Shown in pieces: positions 20,954 to 29,627 of a stretch of DNA of 64,000 bases. Positions within the stretch are counted from its first letter, which is position 1, and each line of letters starts with the position of its first letter. Under the pieces are notes generated by a model. That model saw only the letters and a list, made by a program, of their open reading frames with translations, had not been told where the DNA came from and ran no database searches. Where the stretch lies: assembly GCA_023435705.1 (NCBI GenBank), contig JAEYRH010000011.1:11084-75083 (forward strand), in the 5' to 3' direction. The stretch is from Bacillota bacterium. Lineage in GTDB: Bacteria > Bacillota > Clostridia > Christensenellales > UMGS416. Made by a program: the position numbers and the translations under genes.

Positions 20954-22573
20954 ATGAAAAAGCCTCTCAGCGCATTATTGCTGATCGTCATTTTGGTGTC
21001 ATTGATGTCATGCTCGGTGCCTGGTGCGGATGCCACCGGGGAGCTTATCACAGAAAACACAACAACAGCGCCTGCCACAGGGAGCGAGGGCATGAAGGCA
21101 TTCTTTGGGGCTGAAAAGTTATGGAATCTGGATCTGGGGGAGGGCTATACCCACACAGACTCCGAATGCAGGGTGATCAGATACAATGGCTCCGTTAATT
21201 TAAGATTCACAATTTCTCCAATGGTTTCTACTCAGCCCTTGCCCGCGGATGCGAAACCTATTGATGCCAATAATATCAAGTTTTTTCTCTGGGAAGGCAG
21301 CGAGGCTGCCAAATATATGAAGAATATCTACTGGGAACGGGATGGTTTGGCTTTTAAGATTAAGGCAACATCAACCGATCAATCAAAGCTTACTGATGAT
21401 ATAGTTTCGCCTGAACTTGCAGAAATTCTGACGAAGGACCCTTTGGCCAACATTAGCGGGTTTACGATCCAAGACTATGCTTGGTCAACGAGAATGAAAA
21501 ATGGCGATAAATCTTTCTTGATCCTTTTGTCTCATCACCTAACAGGGGAGATACCTCAGTTCTCCAATGGAAGACAACCCTATAAGAATTTCATGGAAGC
21601 AGAGGGCATTGAGTATTATTACCAAGATGATCCTGCGACCAACAGTAATAGAATGATGTGTTGGGCTTCTGACCTTGGTCTCTTTTACTTGGACGGATTA
21701 GTCCACTCGAAAGACAAGGGCGCGGTGGAATATTATAATCATGACTTAATAAAACGAATCACTGCAAAGATGGGGGCAACCATTCTGCAAGCAAAACCGA
21801 CCAAAAAGCCGATCAAAGCAGATACCACACCTGTTCTGAAACTATGGCTGACGGATTTTGGCATGGGCTTTGAATGCAAAAGTGTATCAAGAACAATGTA
21901 TTGGGCGGATACAGACGAAAACTTTAACTCTGCCAGTGTCGGGTTTTCTGCTGATATCGGAGATACTTATATTCCAAACACAAAACCATCATCGCATCCT
22001 GAGATATTGACGCAAAATGGCATGGAGTATTCTGTTTATGAAACCCTCAATACAGGGGACTACCACCGCGAAATCTATTGGGCTGATGAGGGTGTTTCGT
22101 ATCAGCTTGTGGCAGCAACGAATGTCGCGGCGAGAAAGGAAACGATTGCCATCGCCTCGCCGGAAACAGCAGAAATGCTGACGAAAAACTCTGACGCAAA
22201 GGTTGCAGGGTTTGAGCCCGAACGAGGTATGTACGAAGCACACTATTCCTTCAGCCCGGCTGATCAAAGAGGCACCATCAAGATGAACCTGATTCTGTAT
22301 TCTCCGGAACAGGCTAAAACGATCATGAAAATATCCAATTTCTCCGATCATAAAGAGAAACAGGATGGAGACTTATCCTATTTGATAAAGGCTCAAGAAA
22401 ATGGTGGAGCTCTGGTATGGAATACAGACCTGGGATTATTTCATGTACGGATATCTTCATCTTCCACCAGCAAAATGGAGAAAAAGGATTTTGAATTCAT
22501 CAACAGCAGCCTGATCAAAACCATCAATGAGCTGCTGGGCGCAAAGCCTCTCCCCTTCCCGGTTCAGTCTTAA
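20954..22573 (+). CDS. Lipoprotein with internally duplicated domain (unknown family)
   Basis: A 539-residue secreted lipoprotein: signal peptide MKKPLSALLLIVILVSLMSC with lipobox Cys20, a Thr-rich spacer, then two related halves. The second (about 293-535) has LKLWLTDFGMGFEC, YETLNTGDYHREIYWADEG, IASPETAEMLTKN, ALVWNTDLGLFHVRI and ends FINSSLIKTINELLGAKPLP. The first (about 55-285) carries weaker versions such as KNIYWERDGLAFKIKA, SPELAEILTKDPLANI and CWASDLGLFYLDG. The second half closely matches the next gene, so three copies of one domain sit in tandem. Codon use is AT-richer than in the gyr genes. The family is unrecognised; a surface-sensing or binding role is conjecture. Confidence 0.7.
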   Translation: MKKPLSALLLIVILVSLMSCSVPGADATGELITENTTTAPATGSEGMKAFFGAEKLWNLDLGEGYTHTDSECRVIRYNGSVNLRFTISPMVSTQPLPADAKPIDANNIKFFLWEGSEAAKYMKNIYWERDGLAFKIKATSTDQSKLTDDIVSPELAEILTKDPLANISGFTIQDYAWSTRMKNGDKSFLILLSHHLTGEIPQFSNGRQPYKNFMEAEGIEYYYQDDPATNSNRMMCWASDLGLFYLDGLVHSKDKGAVEYYNHDLIKRITAKMGATILQAKPTKKPIKADTTPVLKLWLTDFGMGFECKSVSRTMYWADTDENFNSASVGFSADIGDTYIPNTKPSSHPEILTQNGMEYSVYETLNTGDYHREIYWADEGVSYQLVAATNVAARKETIAIASPETAEMLTKNSDAKVAGFEPERGMYEAHYSFSPADQRGTIKMNLILYSPEQAKTIMKISNFSDHKEKQDGDLSYLIKAQENGGALVWNTDLGLFHVRISSSSTSKMEKKDFEFINSSLIKTINELLGAKPLPFPVQS

Positions 22574-22610
22574 CAGTGCGTTAAAATCATCGAAGGGAAG
22601 CAATCCGTAA

Positions 22611-23564
22611 ATGAAAAGGTCTCTCATCAGCTTATTGCTGGTAGTCATGGTGCTGTCACTGGTGTCATGCTCTGCCACTGGCGCGGATACCACTGGAGGG
22701 CTTGTCGCGATAAATACAACAACGAAGCCTGTTGCAGGGAGCACAAAAGCGCCTGATGGCACGGAAAAGCTAGTCTCGGAATCCCCCGAGCCCACAAAAA
22801 AACCAGAGATCAAACCGAATGACCCCCTGATTATGAAACTTTGGCTGATGAATGTCGGCGACAACATCGAATGCAGCACTGCTTCTCGCTATACGGCCTG
22901 GGAAAATTACGATGAGAATAACAACAAAACCATGGTTACGCTCCAAATAGAAATGGGAGCGAATGCCTACCAGATTAATCCGCCGTCCAGCGCAGTGTCA
23001 ATGAAGAAAAGCGGAAAAGAATACTTGGTTTTTGAAAGCCTCAACGTTGGAGATTATCGCCGCGAAATATATTGGGCTGACAATGAGTCCTTTTATAAGC
23101 TTGAGGCAAAATCGTTTATAGAAGCAAGAAAAGCAACCATTGAAATTGCATCACCGGAAACAGCGGAGTCGTTGATGAAGAACCCTTCTGCAGGTGTTAC
23201 AGGGTTTGCGCTTAAGCGCGATGATTATGGTGCGAAATATCTGTTAACACCAGAAGGCAAGGAAGGGATCATAAGCATAGACTTATCCTTGACTTCTCCT
23301 AAGCAGACTGGGAGAAGCAAGAAGCTTTTCCTTTCATTCGGTCTCGAAGAAAAAGAAGAGGGCAGCCTATCTTACTTAATCTCCGTGAACAATGATGGTG
23401 GAGCTTTGGCATGGAATACTGACATTGGTATATTCTACGCTTTCATCTATGCATCTTCGAAGCCGAACAACTTGGTGGAGTCAGACTTTGCCTTCATTAA
23501 CAGCAGACTGATCAAAACCGTAAACGATCAACTTGGCGCAAAGCCCCTCCCCTTCCCGGACTAA
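22611..23564 (+). CDS. Lipoprotein paralogue with one copy of the same domain
   Basis: A 317-residue lipoprotein: MKRSLISLLLVVMVLSLVSC with lipobox Cys20, a Thr/Pro-rich linker, and one copy of the domain of the preceding gene: MKLWLMNVGDNIEC, ESLNVGDYRREIYWADNES, IEIASPETAESLMKNPS, GALAWNTDIGIFY and FINSRLIKTVNDQLGAKPLP. Its start also parallels the upstream protein. Intergenic distance is 37 nt, so the two are probably one transcript. It looks like a tandem duplication followed by divergence. No enzymatic motif is visible. Confidence 0.7.
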   Translation: MKRSLISLLLVVMVLSLVSCSATGADTTGGLVAINTTTKPVAGSTKAPDGTEKLVSESPEPTKKPEIKPNDPLIMKLWLMNVGDNIECSTASRYTAWENYDENNNKTMVTLQIEMGANAYQINPPSSAVSMKKSGKEYLVFESLNVGDYRREIYWADNESFYKLEAKSFIEARKATIEIASPETAESLMKNPSAGVTGFALKRDDYGAKYLLTPEGKEGIISIDLSLTSPKQTGRSKKLFLSFGLEEKEEGSLSYLISVNNDGGALAWNTDIGIFYAFIYASSKPNNLVESDFAFINSRLIKTVNDQLGAKPLPFPD

Positions 23565-23614
23565 CCCCTTTGCCGCCTAACGCACCCTCCGGCAAAACTC
23601 ATCAAGATTCCCGC

Positions 23615-23661
23615 TTGACTGCCGATAAAACCAGCGTATAATTTGTTATGAACTAAGTTCA
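23615..23661 (+). promoter_or_regulatory. tetR promoter and operator
   Basis: TTGACT, 16-nt spacer, TATAAT (23637-23642), then the palindrome TGAAC-TAA-GTTCA at 23649-23661, covering the expected transcription start. The same 5-3-5 palindrome lies before the exporter gene (24235-24247), which strongly suggests one repressor controls both genes. Confidence 0.8.
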
Positions 23662-23676
23662 CTAAAGGAGACCCCC

Positions 23677-24216
23677 TTGCCAAAGATACTGCCCAACCTG
23701 CATGAGGAAATCTTGATGGTGGGCCGCGACTTATTGGATGAAAGCGGCTACCAGGAGTTTTCCATGCGCGCAGTGGCGGCTCGCTGCGGCATCGGCGTGG
23801 GCACACTGTATAACTATTTCCCATCCAAGCAGCAGATGGTGGCTGCCATCCTGCGCTCCGATTGGGAGGTGCACCTGCGCCGGATGGCGCAGATTACCAA
23901 GCAAAACGCGCCGGAGCTGGAGCGGCTGCTGGGCTTGTATGGCGAGATGTGCGCGTTTATGCGCGGCAAGCACAACATGCTGATGCACGAGCTGCCGCAA
24001 TCGATGGATTGTGACGAGGTGCGTGGGGCGCTGGCGCGGCGCTCGGTGGTGCACCGGCAAATCATCGACACCGTGGCTTCGGTGCTGGCAAACCGCCCAA
24101 AGGCCCAACGGCTGTGGTTGGCAGACTGCATTTGCAGGCTGTTCATGAGTTACTCCGCCGGCTCGGAGGATCATGGCCAGACCATCCAAAACATCCTGGA
24201 AAAGCTGTTGGCATAA
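23677..24216 (+). CDS. TetR/AcrR-family repressor
   Basis: A 179-residue regulator. The N-terminal HTH (FSMRAVAARCGIGVGTLYNY, residues about 28-47, followed by FPSKQQMV) is canonical for TetR. The ligand-binding helices are variable. The TTG start at 23677 follows GGAGA with 6-7 nt spacing. It is flanked by two copies of a TGAACnnnGTTCA palindrome, one over its own promoter and one over the promoter of the DHA2 exporter immediately downstream, so it very likely represses both and is released by the exporter's substrate. Confidence 0.92.
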   Translation: MPKILPNLHEEILMVGRDLLDESGYQEFSMRAVAARCGIGVGTLYNYFPSKQQMVAAILRSDWEVHLRRMAQITKQNAPELERLLGLYGEMCAFMRGKHNMLMHELPQSMDCDEVRGALARRSVVHRQIIDTVASVLANRPKAQRLWLADCICRLFMSYSAGSEDHGQTIQNILEKLLA

Positions 24217-24249
24217 ATTTTTTTGTATATATTATGAACAGTGTTCATA
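24208..24249 (+). promoter_or_regulatory. Exporter promoter with TetR operator
   Basis: TTGGCA (overlapping the tetR stop), 16-nt spacer, TATTAT, then a 17-bp perfect palindrome with core TGAAC-AGT-GTTCA (24233-24249) starting inside the -10. Binding here would block polymerase directly. The core matches the site upstream of tetR. Confidence 0.8.
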
Positions 24250-24265
24250 TTAATTTGGAGGAGTT

Positions 24266-26500
24266 ATGGCAGATCTACAAACCAAAGGGCGGTCCCGGCT
24301 GGGGTGGGTCATGGCGGTCTACCTGCTGGGCATTTTCATGGGGGCCATAGACACCGGCATTGTGTCACCGGCCCGCACGATCATCCAGGGCATGCTGGGC
24401 GTGGACGAAAAAACCGGCATCTGGATGATCACGATCTACACGCTGGCCTATGCCGCAGTGATCCCGATCTCCGGCAAGCTGGCGGACCGTTATGGCCGTA
24501 AGTACATCTATGTGGCAAGCGTGGGCCTCTTCGGCCTGGGCTCGCTGATCTGCGGCTTTTCCAACCTGGCCGGCAGCTTCCCGATGCTGCTCGTCGGCCG
24601 CGTGGTGCAGGCGCTGGGCGGCGGCGGCATCATGCCGGTGGCCACTGCCGAGTTTGGCACCAGCTTCCCGCCGGAAAAACGCGGCATGGCGCTGGGCCTG
24701 GTTGGCGGCACCTATGGCGTGGCCAACATCCTGGGCTCCACGGTCGGCAGCGCGATTCTGAACGCTTTCGGCAACAACAACTGGCAGATGCTCTTTTATG
24801 TGAACATCCCGATCAGCATTTTCATCATTGTTGCGGGCCTGCTCACGCTGCCCAACACCAGCGCCGAACATGTCAAAAAGATTGACAAAACCGGCACGGT
24901 GCTGCTGGTTGCAATGGTGCTGAGCCTGCTCTATGGCCTCAAAAACATCGACTACATGAACTTTGGGGGCTCCATTGTGTCCCCCAGTGTTTATCCGTTT
25001 TTGATCGTGTTCGTAGTGCTGCTGCCGCTCTTCATCCTGACCGAACGCCGGGCGGAGGACCCGATCCTGGCATTGCGCTACTTCTCGCAGCGCGCCATAC
25101 TGGTCACGATGATCCTGAGCTTTCTGGTGGGCATATGCATGATGGGCATGGTGTTTGTGCCACAGTTTGCGGAGAACGCGCTGCGGATTGCCACCGGCAG
25201 CGGCGGCTACTTCGTGGCGATCCTGGGCGTGTTCGCCGGTGTGGCGGCGCCCCTGAGCGGCGTGCTGATTGACCGCGTCGGCCCGAAAAAGGTGCTCTTC
25301 CTGGGCTTCGGCGTCACGCTGGCCGGCGCGTTGTTCCTGGCGCTGGTGGCCGTGAACAACGGCAACTGGCTCACGGTGATCTCAAGCCTGGTGCTGATCG
25401 GCTTCGGGCTGGGCTTCACGATGGGCACACCGCTCAATTACATGATGTTGGACAACACCGCCAAGGAGGAATCAAACTCGGCGTTGGCGGCGCTCTCGCT
25501 GATCCGCTCGGTGGGCACGGCGATCGCCCCGGCGATCATGGTGGGCTTTCTGGCCCAGGCAGGCCTTGCCACGCAGGACAGCCTGATGGCAATGCTGCCC
25601 CAGCCGCAGGCGCCGAAGCTCGCGCTGGCGGAGGAGCTTACCCAAGACTTCAACAAGCTCAAGGCAGACCCCAACATGTCTGCGATGATGGGCGATGCGC
25701 AGATCCCCGACTTCTCCGCGACGGCGGAGATGGACTTCAACATGAGCGGCGGCACCTTGCCGGACGATCTGGTGGAGAGCATGAAGACCGCCGACGTGAC
25801 CAACATCACCACCCGGGTGCAGGCGCTGGCCTCAAGGATGTTTGACCAATACACGCCGCCGGTGATCGAAAAGATACAAAACGGCGTGCAGACCGGCATT
25901 GACAACATGAACACCGGCCTGACTGCGCTGGACGGCAAGATCAACGAGATGAAGCAGGGGCTGGACGGCGTCACACAGGCCATCGCCGGCATGAATGACG
26001 GCATTGCCGGCGCCAGCCGCGGCGTGGAGGAGCTCAAGGGCGCCCTCGCCGGCGTGGAAGCGCAGATCACCGCCACCGCGGACCCCGTTGCAGCAGGTGC
26101 CTTGCAGGGCAAAAAGGCCGGCCTGGAAGCAGCGCTGGCCCAGGCGGAGGCCAAGAAGGCAGAGCTTGTGCAGTCGCTGGCTGAAACGCAGGGCAAGAAG
26201 GCCGGCATGGAGCAGGGCCTGGCGGGCATGGAGGAAGGACGCAAGCAGCTGGCGGGCCTCCTGGACAAGATGGCTCAACTGAAAAACAGCGTGCCCGGCG
26301 CGTTTGCCTCAGCCAAAAACGACTATCTGGGCACACTGGGCACCATGGCGCCGCAGCTTGAGTCGGCGTTCCAGTCCGGCATCAGCGGCGGCTTCCGCTC
26401 GATGTTTGTGTTCACCGCAATCTCTGCCGCCATCGCCGCGGTTGCGCTGGCGTTCTACAAGTCCAAAAAGAAACAGACAATGGAGCAGGCGGTCGCGTAA
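24266..26500 (+). CDS. DHA2-type MFS exporter with a large extracytoplasmic coiled-coil insert
   Basis: A 744-residue major facilitator, about 270 residues longer than ordinary 14-TM DHA2 drug exporters. The core is typical: GAIDTGIVSPARTIIQ in TM1, GKLADRYGRKYIYVA (motif A), RVVQALGGGGIMPVA and GLVGGTYGVANILGSTVGSA (motif C), and ALSLIRSVGTAIAPAIMVGF in TM13. Between TM13 (about 418-434) and TM14 (about 711-730) lies a predicted outside domain rich in Ala/Gly/Gln/Lys heptads (TGIDNMNTGLTALDGKINEM, then AALAQAEAKKAELVQSLAET). By position it faces outward and could form a hairpin like the adaptor proteins of tripartite pumps. The upstream TetR and shared operator point to drug or toxicant efflux; the substrate is unknown. 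Confidence 0.85.
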   Translation: MADLQTKGRSRLGWVMAVYLLGIFMGAIDTGIVSPARTIIQGMLGVDEKTGIWMITIYTLAYAAVIPISGKLADRYGRKYIYVASVGLFGLGSLICGFSNLAGSFPMLLVGRVVQALGGGGIMPVATAEFGTSFPPEKRGMALGLVGGTYGVANILGSTVGSAILNAFGNNNWQMLFYVNIPISIFIIVAGLLTLPNTSAEHVKKIDKTGTVLLVAMVLSLLYGLKNIDYMNFGGSIVSPSVYPFLIVFVVLLPLFILTERRAEDPILALRYFSQRAILVTMILSFLVGICMMGMVFVPQFAENALRIATGSGGYFVAILGVFAGVAAPLSGVLIDRVGPKKVLFLGFGVTLAGALFLALVAVNNGNWLTVISSLVLIGFGLGFTMGTPLNYMMLDNTAKEESNSALAALSLIRSVGTAIAPAIMVGFLAQAGLATQDSLMAMLPQPQAPKLALAEELTQDFNKLKADPNMSAMMGDAQIPDFSATAEMDFNMSGGTLPDDLVESMKTADVTNITTRVQALASRMFDQYTPPVIEKIQNGVQTGIDNMNTGLTALDGKINEMKQGLDGVTQAIAGMNDGIAGASRGVEELKGALAGVEAQITATADPVAAGALQGKKAGLEAALAQAEAKKAELVQSLAETQGKKAGMEQGLAGMEEGRKQLAGLLDKMAQLKNSVPGAFASAKNDYLGTLGTMAPQLESAFQSGISGGFRSMFVFTAISAAIAAVALAFYKSKKKQTMEQAVA

Positions 26501-26549
26501 CATCAACGACACCCCCCGAAAGGGTGGCTGTCACTTGGAACTCTCGAAG

Positions 26550-26585
26550 GTAGCAGGTTCTGGCCTGCTACCTATTCTTTTGTTT
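26550..26585 (+). terminator. Terminator after the exporter gene
   Basis: GTAGCAGG pairs with CCTGCTAC (8 bp, loop TTCTGG), followed by CTATTCTTTTGTTTG. It is about 50 nt after the stop codon. Confidence 0.7.
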
Positions 26586-26728
26586 GTGCAAGTAGCGCAT
26601 TTTGTTATCAAAATGCAGCTGGCCGGGGCAACACCTTGTCCCCCTATGTTATAATAGCAATAGAAGCCGGGAATTGATCCAGTGGTTCTGAACTTCGGAG
26701 TATTTATATTATACGGGGGCCCATAAAA

Positions 26729-27037
26729 ATGTGGCAAGCAATGGATAACGGATTAACAATAGAAACAATCGGAAGTGAAAATGGTAAAATAATCAAAGAT
26801 GAAGAATCAATCCTAGGAGCAAGAGTTACTATTGAAAAAGATGGACATATTGCTCCGTTTTCAATTACCTGTGGGATATATGGATTATTTGTACATACAG
26901 CATTTTGCAGCAATTTAGTAGAAACTAATCAAAAATATGATGAGATAAAAGATGAAATTCAAAAGTTTCTGCTAACAGAGTCTTTAAGCGAAAATGATAT
27001 TGCAGATTGGTGCAGCCGTTTTTCAAGCAAATATTAA
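26729..27037 (+). CDS. Small hypothetical protein, AT-rich
   Basis: A 102-residue acidic soluble protein (MWQAMDNGLTIETIGSENGK ... ADWCSRFSSKY). I recognise no family. The composition is clearly AT-richer than the exporter and DUF554 genes on either side, and a good -10 (TATAAT near 26649) precedes it. The start at 26729 is weakly supported by GGGGG eleven nt upstream. Size, acidity and foreign composition resemble orphan immunity-type or phage-type proteins, but that is only a suggestion. Confidence 0.55.
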   Translation: MWQAMDNGLTIETIGSENGKIIKDEESILGARVTIEKDGHIAPFSITCGIYGLFVHTAFCSNLVETNQKYDEIKDEIQKFLLTESLSENDIADWCSRFSSKY

Positions 27038-27199
27038 TACGCATTGTAAGCATAACAGAAAGCCGACAGATTCCAACCTGCCGGTCAAATCATACTATGC
27101 TCCGGCGCGCTATTGCTTTATTGCCATAAAGTCATTACACTATGCTTTACCGGCCATCCGGCCCCATCACATCAACATTTTGATTGAGGAGACTGCCAT

Positions 27200-27907
27200 A
27201 TGCCACTGACCGGCGCCCTGGTCAACGCCGCCGCCATCGTGCTGTGCGGCGCGCTGGGCCTCTTGTTTCGCAAGGGCATGAAGGAAAAATATATGGACGC
27301 AGTGATCACCGGCGTGGCGCTGATCGTGCTGGCGCTGGGCGTGGCCAACGTGATGAAAACCACGCAGGCGCTGGTCACTGTGGTCAGCGTGATCCTGGGC
27401 ACGCTGCTGGGCACCTGGCTCAACATCGACCGGGGGCTTGTGCGCTTGGGTGAGCGGCTGCAGACGCGCATGCGGGGCGCGGGCAGCTTCGCCGAGGGGT
27501 TTTCCTCCTGCACGCTGCTCTATTGCGTGGGGGCGATGGCGATCACCGGCTCCATCCAGGGTGGCATTGAAAACGACCACTCGATCATCTTCATCAAGTC
27601 GGTGATGGACGGCGTCACCGCGATCTTCTTTGCCAGCAAGCTGGGCGTGGGCGTGATCGCCTCGGCAATCCCGGTGCTGCTATATCAGGGCGGCATTGCG
27701 CTGGCGGCGTCGGCGCTGCGGCCGCTGCTGGGTGACGCGCTGGTTTCCGAGATGGCTGCCGTGGGCGGCGTGGCCCTGATGGCGCTCTCGATCAACATGC
27801 TTGGCATCAAAAAGCTGGAGGTGGCCAACATCCTGCCGGCGATCTTTCTGCCCATTGCGGTGATGCCGGTGGTGGAGTGGGTGCTGGGGCTGCTTTCAAA
27901 CACATGA
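27200..27907 (+). CDS. DUF554-family membrane protein
   Basis: A 235-residue multi-spanning membrane protein of the DUF554 (YdfK-like) family: MPLTGALVNAAAIVLCGALG at the start, EGFSSCTLLYCVGAMAITGS with the family's conserved CxxxxCxG-like region, SIIFIKSVMDGVTAIFFAS, and IAVMPVVEWVLGLL at the end. It has about seven TM segments. The ATG at 27200 has GAGGAG upstream. Function is unknown; a small-molecule transporter has been proposed for the family. It is an isolated gene here. Confidence 0.88.
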   Translation: MPLTGALVNAAAIVLCGALGLLFRKGMKEKYMDAVITGVALIVLALGVANVMKTTQALVTVVSVILGTLLGTWLNIDRGLVRLGERLQTRMRGAGSFAEGFSSCTLLYCVGAMAITGSIQGGIENDHSIIFIKSVMDGVTAIFFASKLGVGVIASAIPVLLYQGGIALAASALRPLLGDALVSEMAAVGGVALMALSINMLGIKKLEVANILPAIFLPIAVMPVVEWVLGLLSNT

Positions 27908-28010
27908 AACGTCATCTGGGCGCGGATTGCCTTTCGGTAAGCAACCGTATGCTATAATAGCAATCAGTTGAATGGGCATGGCTTCATGGTTGTTGCAGGA
28001 GGGCGGTCTC

Positions 28011-28409
28011 ATGAACGATTCCCGGTTTCGCGGCTGGATCTATTGGGCCTGTTTCTTATTCTTTTGTTTGCTCAACTATTTAGCAATATATATATTTAAA
28101 AACGTCGTTATGATTATAATCGCTTTCTTTGCACCATTCTTAGTAATGGGGATATTCGCACGCATCGAAAATGACAATCTTCTTTCCCATTTAAGTTGGT
28201 ATCATCGCGACACAATGGACGCAATCAACAGCGATTGGTATCACAGGAATTGGAGAATGGTAGATTTTCTATTCTCCGACAAGCTGGACAATGACCCCGA
28301 AATGAAACTTCATAAGCGCAACAACCGGCATGTGACAATTGTTGTAATCGCCATGATGATCATCTTCCCTGTTTTTTGGATGTTGGCTATATTACTTTCC
28401 AAGTCCTAA
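28011..28409 (+). CDS. Small membrane protein, tandem family member 1
   Basis: A 132-residue protein with N-terminal hydrophobic helices (GWIYWACFLFFCLLNYLAIY and VVMIIIAFFAPFLVMGI), a hydrophilic middle, and a C-terminal helix. It is the first of five adjacent genes that share one layout and a loop motif: here DFLFSDKLDNDPEMKLHKRN followed by NR just before the last TM helix. GGAGGGCGG precedes the ATG at 28011. A -10 box (TATAAT, about 27953) lies upstream. I do not recognise the family, and no catalytic residues are evident. Confidence 0.65.
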   Translation: MNDSRFRGWIYWACFLFFCLLNYLAIYIFKNVVMIIIAFFAPFLVMGIFARIENDNLLSHLSWYHRDTMDAINSDWYHRNWRMVDFLFSDKLDNDPEMKLHKRNNRHVTIVVIAMMIIFPVFWMLAILLSKS

Positions 28410-28461
28410 ATGCACCCTCGGGGAAGACGTTCCATAAGCCATCAAGGCAAGGAGTGTTTCT

Positions 28462-28851
28462 ATGGTTCGTTATCATGGTTATGTGTATTGGATCATCGGT
28501 GCGGTCTATCTTGGATTCTTTGTCTTATATGCAAGCACGCATACTCAGAGTTTTGCTCGGGATCTGATCATTCCCAGCATATTTATGAGCATTGCGATTG
28601 CGATCATCGCAGCCTTTGAGCGGCGTTATCTGATCAACTATATGTATAACAACCGGAAAGAGGAATGGGGCGTTTTTGCTTACGATCAAATCGTGCACAA
28701 ATCTGGTATTTTTGCCTTCCTCTTTTCCAGTGAGCTGGAGTCTGACCCCGCTGTGCATGTCATCAAGAGGAATAACCGCGCTGTAGTCCTGGTGTTCGCG
28801 CTGGTTTTTCTCACCATTATCTACTTGTGCTTAACTTTGCAAAGCAGGTAA
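28462..28851 (+). CDS. Small membrane protein, tandem family member 2
   Basis: A 129-residue paralogue: YHGYVYWIIGAVYLGFFVLY, a second helix, then AFLFSSELESDPAVHVIKRN with NR before the final helix. AAGGAG precedes the ATG. It lies 52 nt after member 1 on the same strand, so co-transcription is likely. The shared loop signature (F-x-F-S-x-x-L-x-x-D-P...K-R-N-N-R) shows common origin despite low overall identity. Confidence 0.65.
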   Translation: MVRYHGYVYWIIGAVYLGFFVLYASTHTQSFARDLIIPSIFMSIAIAIIAAFERRYLINYMYNNRKEEWGVFAYDQIVHKSGIFAFLFSSELESDPAVHVIKRNNRAVVLVFALVFLTIIYLCLTLQSR

Positions 28852-29204
28852 TAAGGGTGGTGGCAAAGCCGCCGGAGAACAAACTCCCCCTGCCATCCCT
28901 GCCAAGCAATGTCCTACTCGGGATAAGCCGGGCGGGTACTGAGCCCCGCCCGTACATTGACCGCAAAACTCAAACTATCATCCCCTTACCTGCAAAGCCG
29001 GATCTAGGAATACCACCAAGAGTACCTCGTCCATGTACGGGCCGGGCTCTGTACCGGCCCACCGCAGAGTCTTGATCTTAACCGGGAAGCCAGGCAAGAC
29101 TCCTCCCTGCCACGACGCACCAAAAGCCGGGCTGCCCTCATTGGCATGATCCCTACCGATTCATATGCTATAATCATTATTATCGAATCAACCAGGAATG
29201 ACTA
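28852..29204. repeat. Interval with two family A palindromes inside the membrane-protein array
   Basis: No gene is seen. GGCGGGTACTGAGCCCCGCC at about 28930-28951 and TACGGGCCGGGCTCTGTACC at 29035-29056 (continuing GGCCC) are family A palindromes. A -10-like TATAAT at 29171 precedes member 3, so members 3-5 probably have their own promoter. Confidence 0.55.
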
Positions 29205-29222
29205 TTGGATGGTGAGAGGCTC

Positions 29223-29627
29223 ATGAAATACCACGGCTGGCTCTACTGGGTCTTGTGGGCGGCATATAATGCAGCCTTCTTCATCCTGGCCATAGTCGGC
29301 ATTCTGACGCCGGCGCAATACTTCGTCATGGTCATGCTTTTCGTAGCTGTGGTGGGCTTCTGCCGCGGCCTTGAGCATCACACGCTGAGGTGTTATGCCG
29401 AAGACCATTACCCGGAAGACTGGAGCGACTATCTCAGCGCCACCATTTTTGACCGCATCAAGCCCATGTCGCGCTTTTCCTATGTCTTTATGAGTGAGAT
29501 TGAGAGAGATCACGATCTGCTGACGATCAAGAAAAACAACCGGGCGGCGCTTCAGGTGTTCTGGCTTGGGGTGGTTTTCGCAATCGCGCCGGCGGTGGTA
29601 TTGAGCTTGATTCAGAAGGTGGTGTGA
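29223..29627 (+). CDS. Small membrane protein, tandem family member 3
   Basis: A 134-residue paralogue: YHGWLYWVLWAAYNAAFFIL, a second helix, HYPEDWSDYLSATI and the motif RFSYVFMSEIERDHDLLTIK followed by KNNRAAL. The ATG at 29223 follows GTGAGAGG; an upstream start at 29205 is less likely. Its stop overlaps the next start (TGATG). The central HYPEDW segment is shared with member 4 (HYPDEW), so members 3 and 4 are the closest pair. Confidence 0.65.
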   Translation: MKYHGWLYWVLWAAYNAAFFILAIVGILTPAQYFVMVMLFVAVVGFCRGLEHHTLRCYAEDHYPEDWSDYLSATIFDRIKPMSRFSYVFMSEIERDHDLLTIKKNNRAALQVFWLGVVFAIAPAVVLSLIQKVV

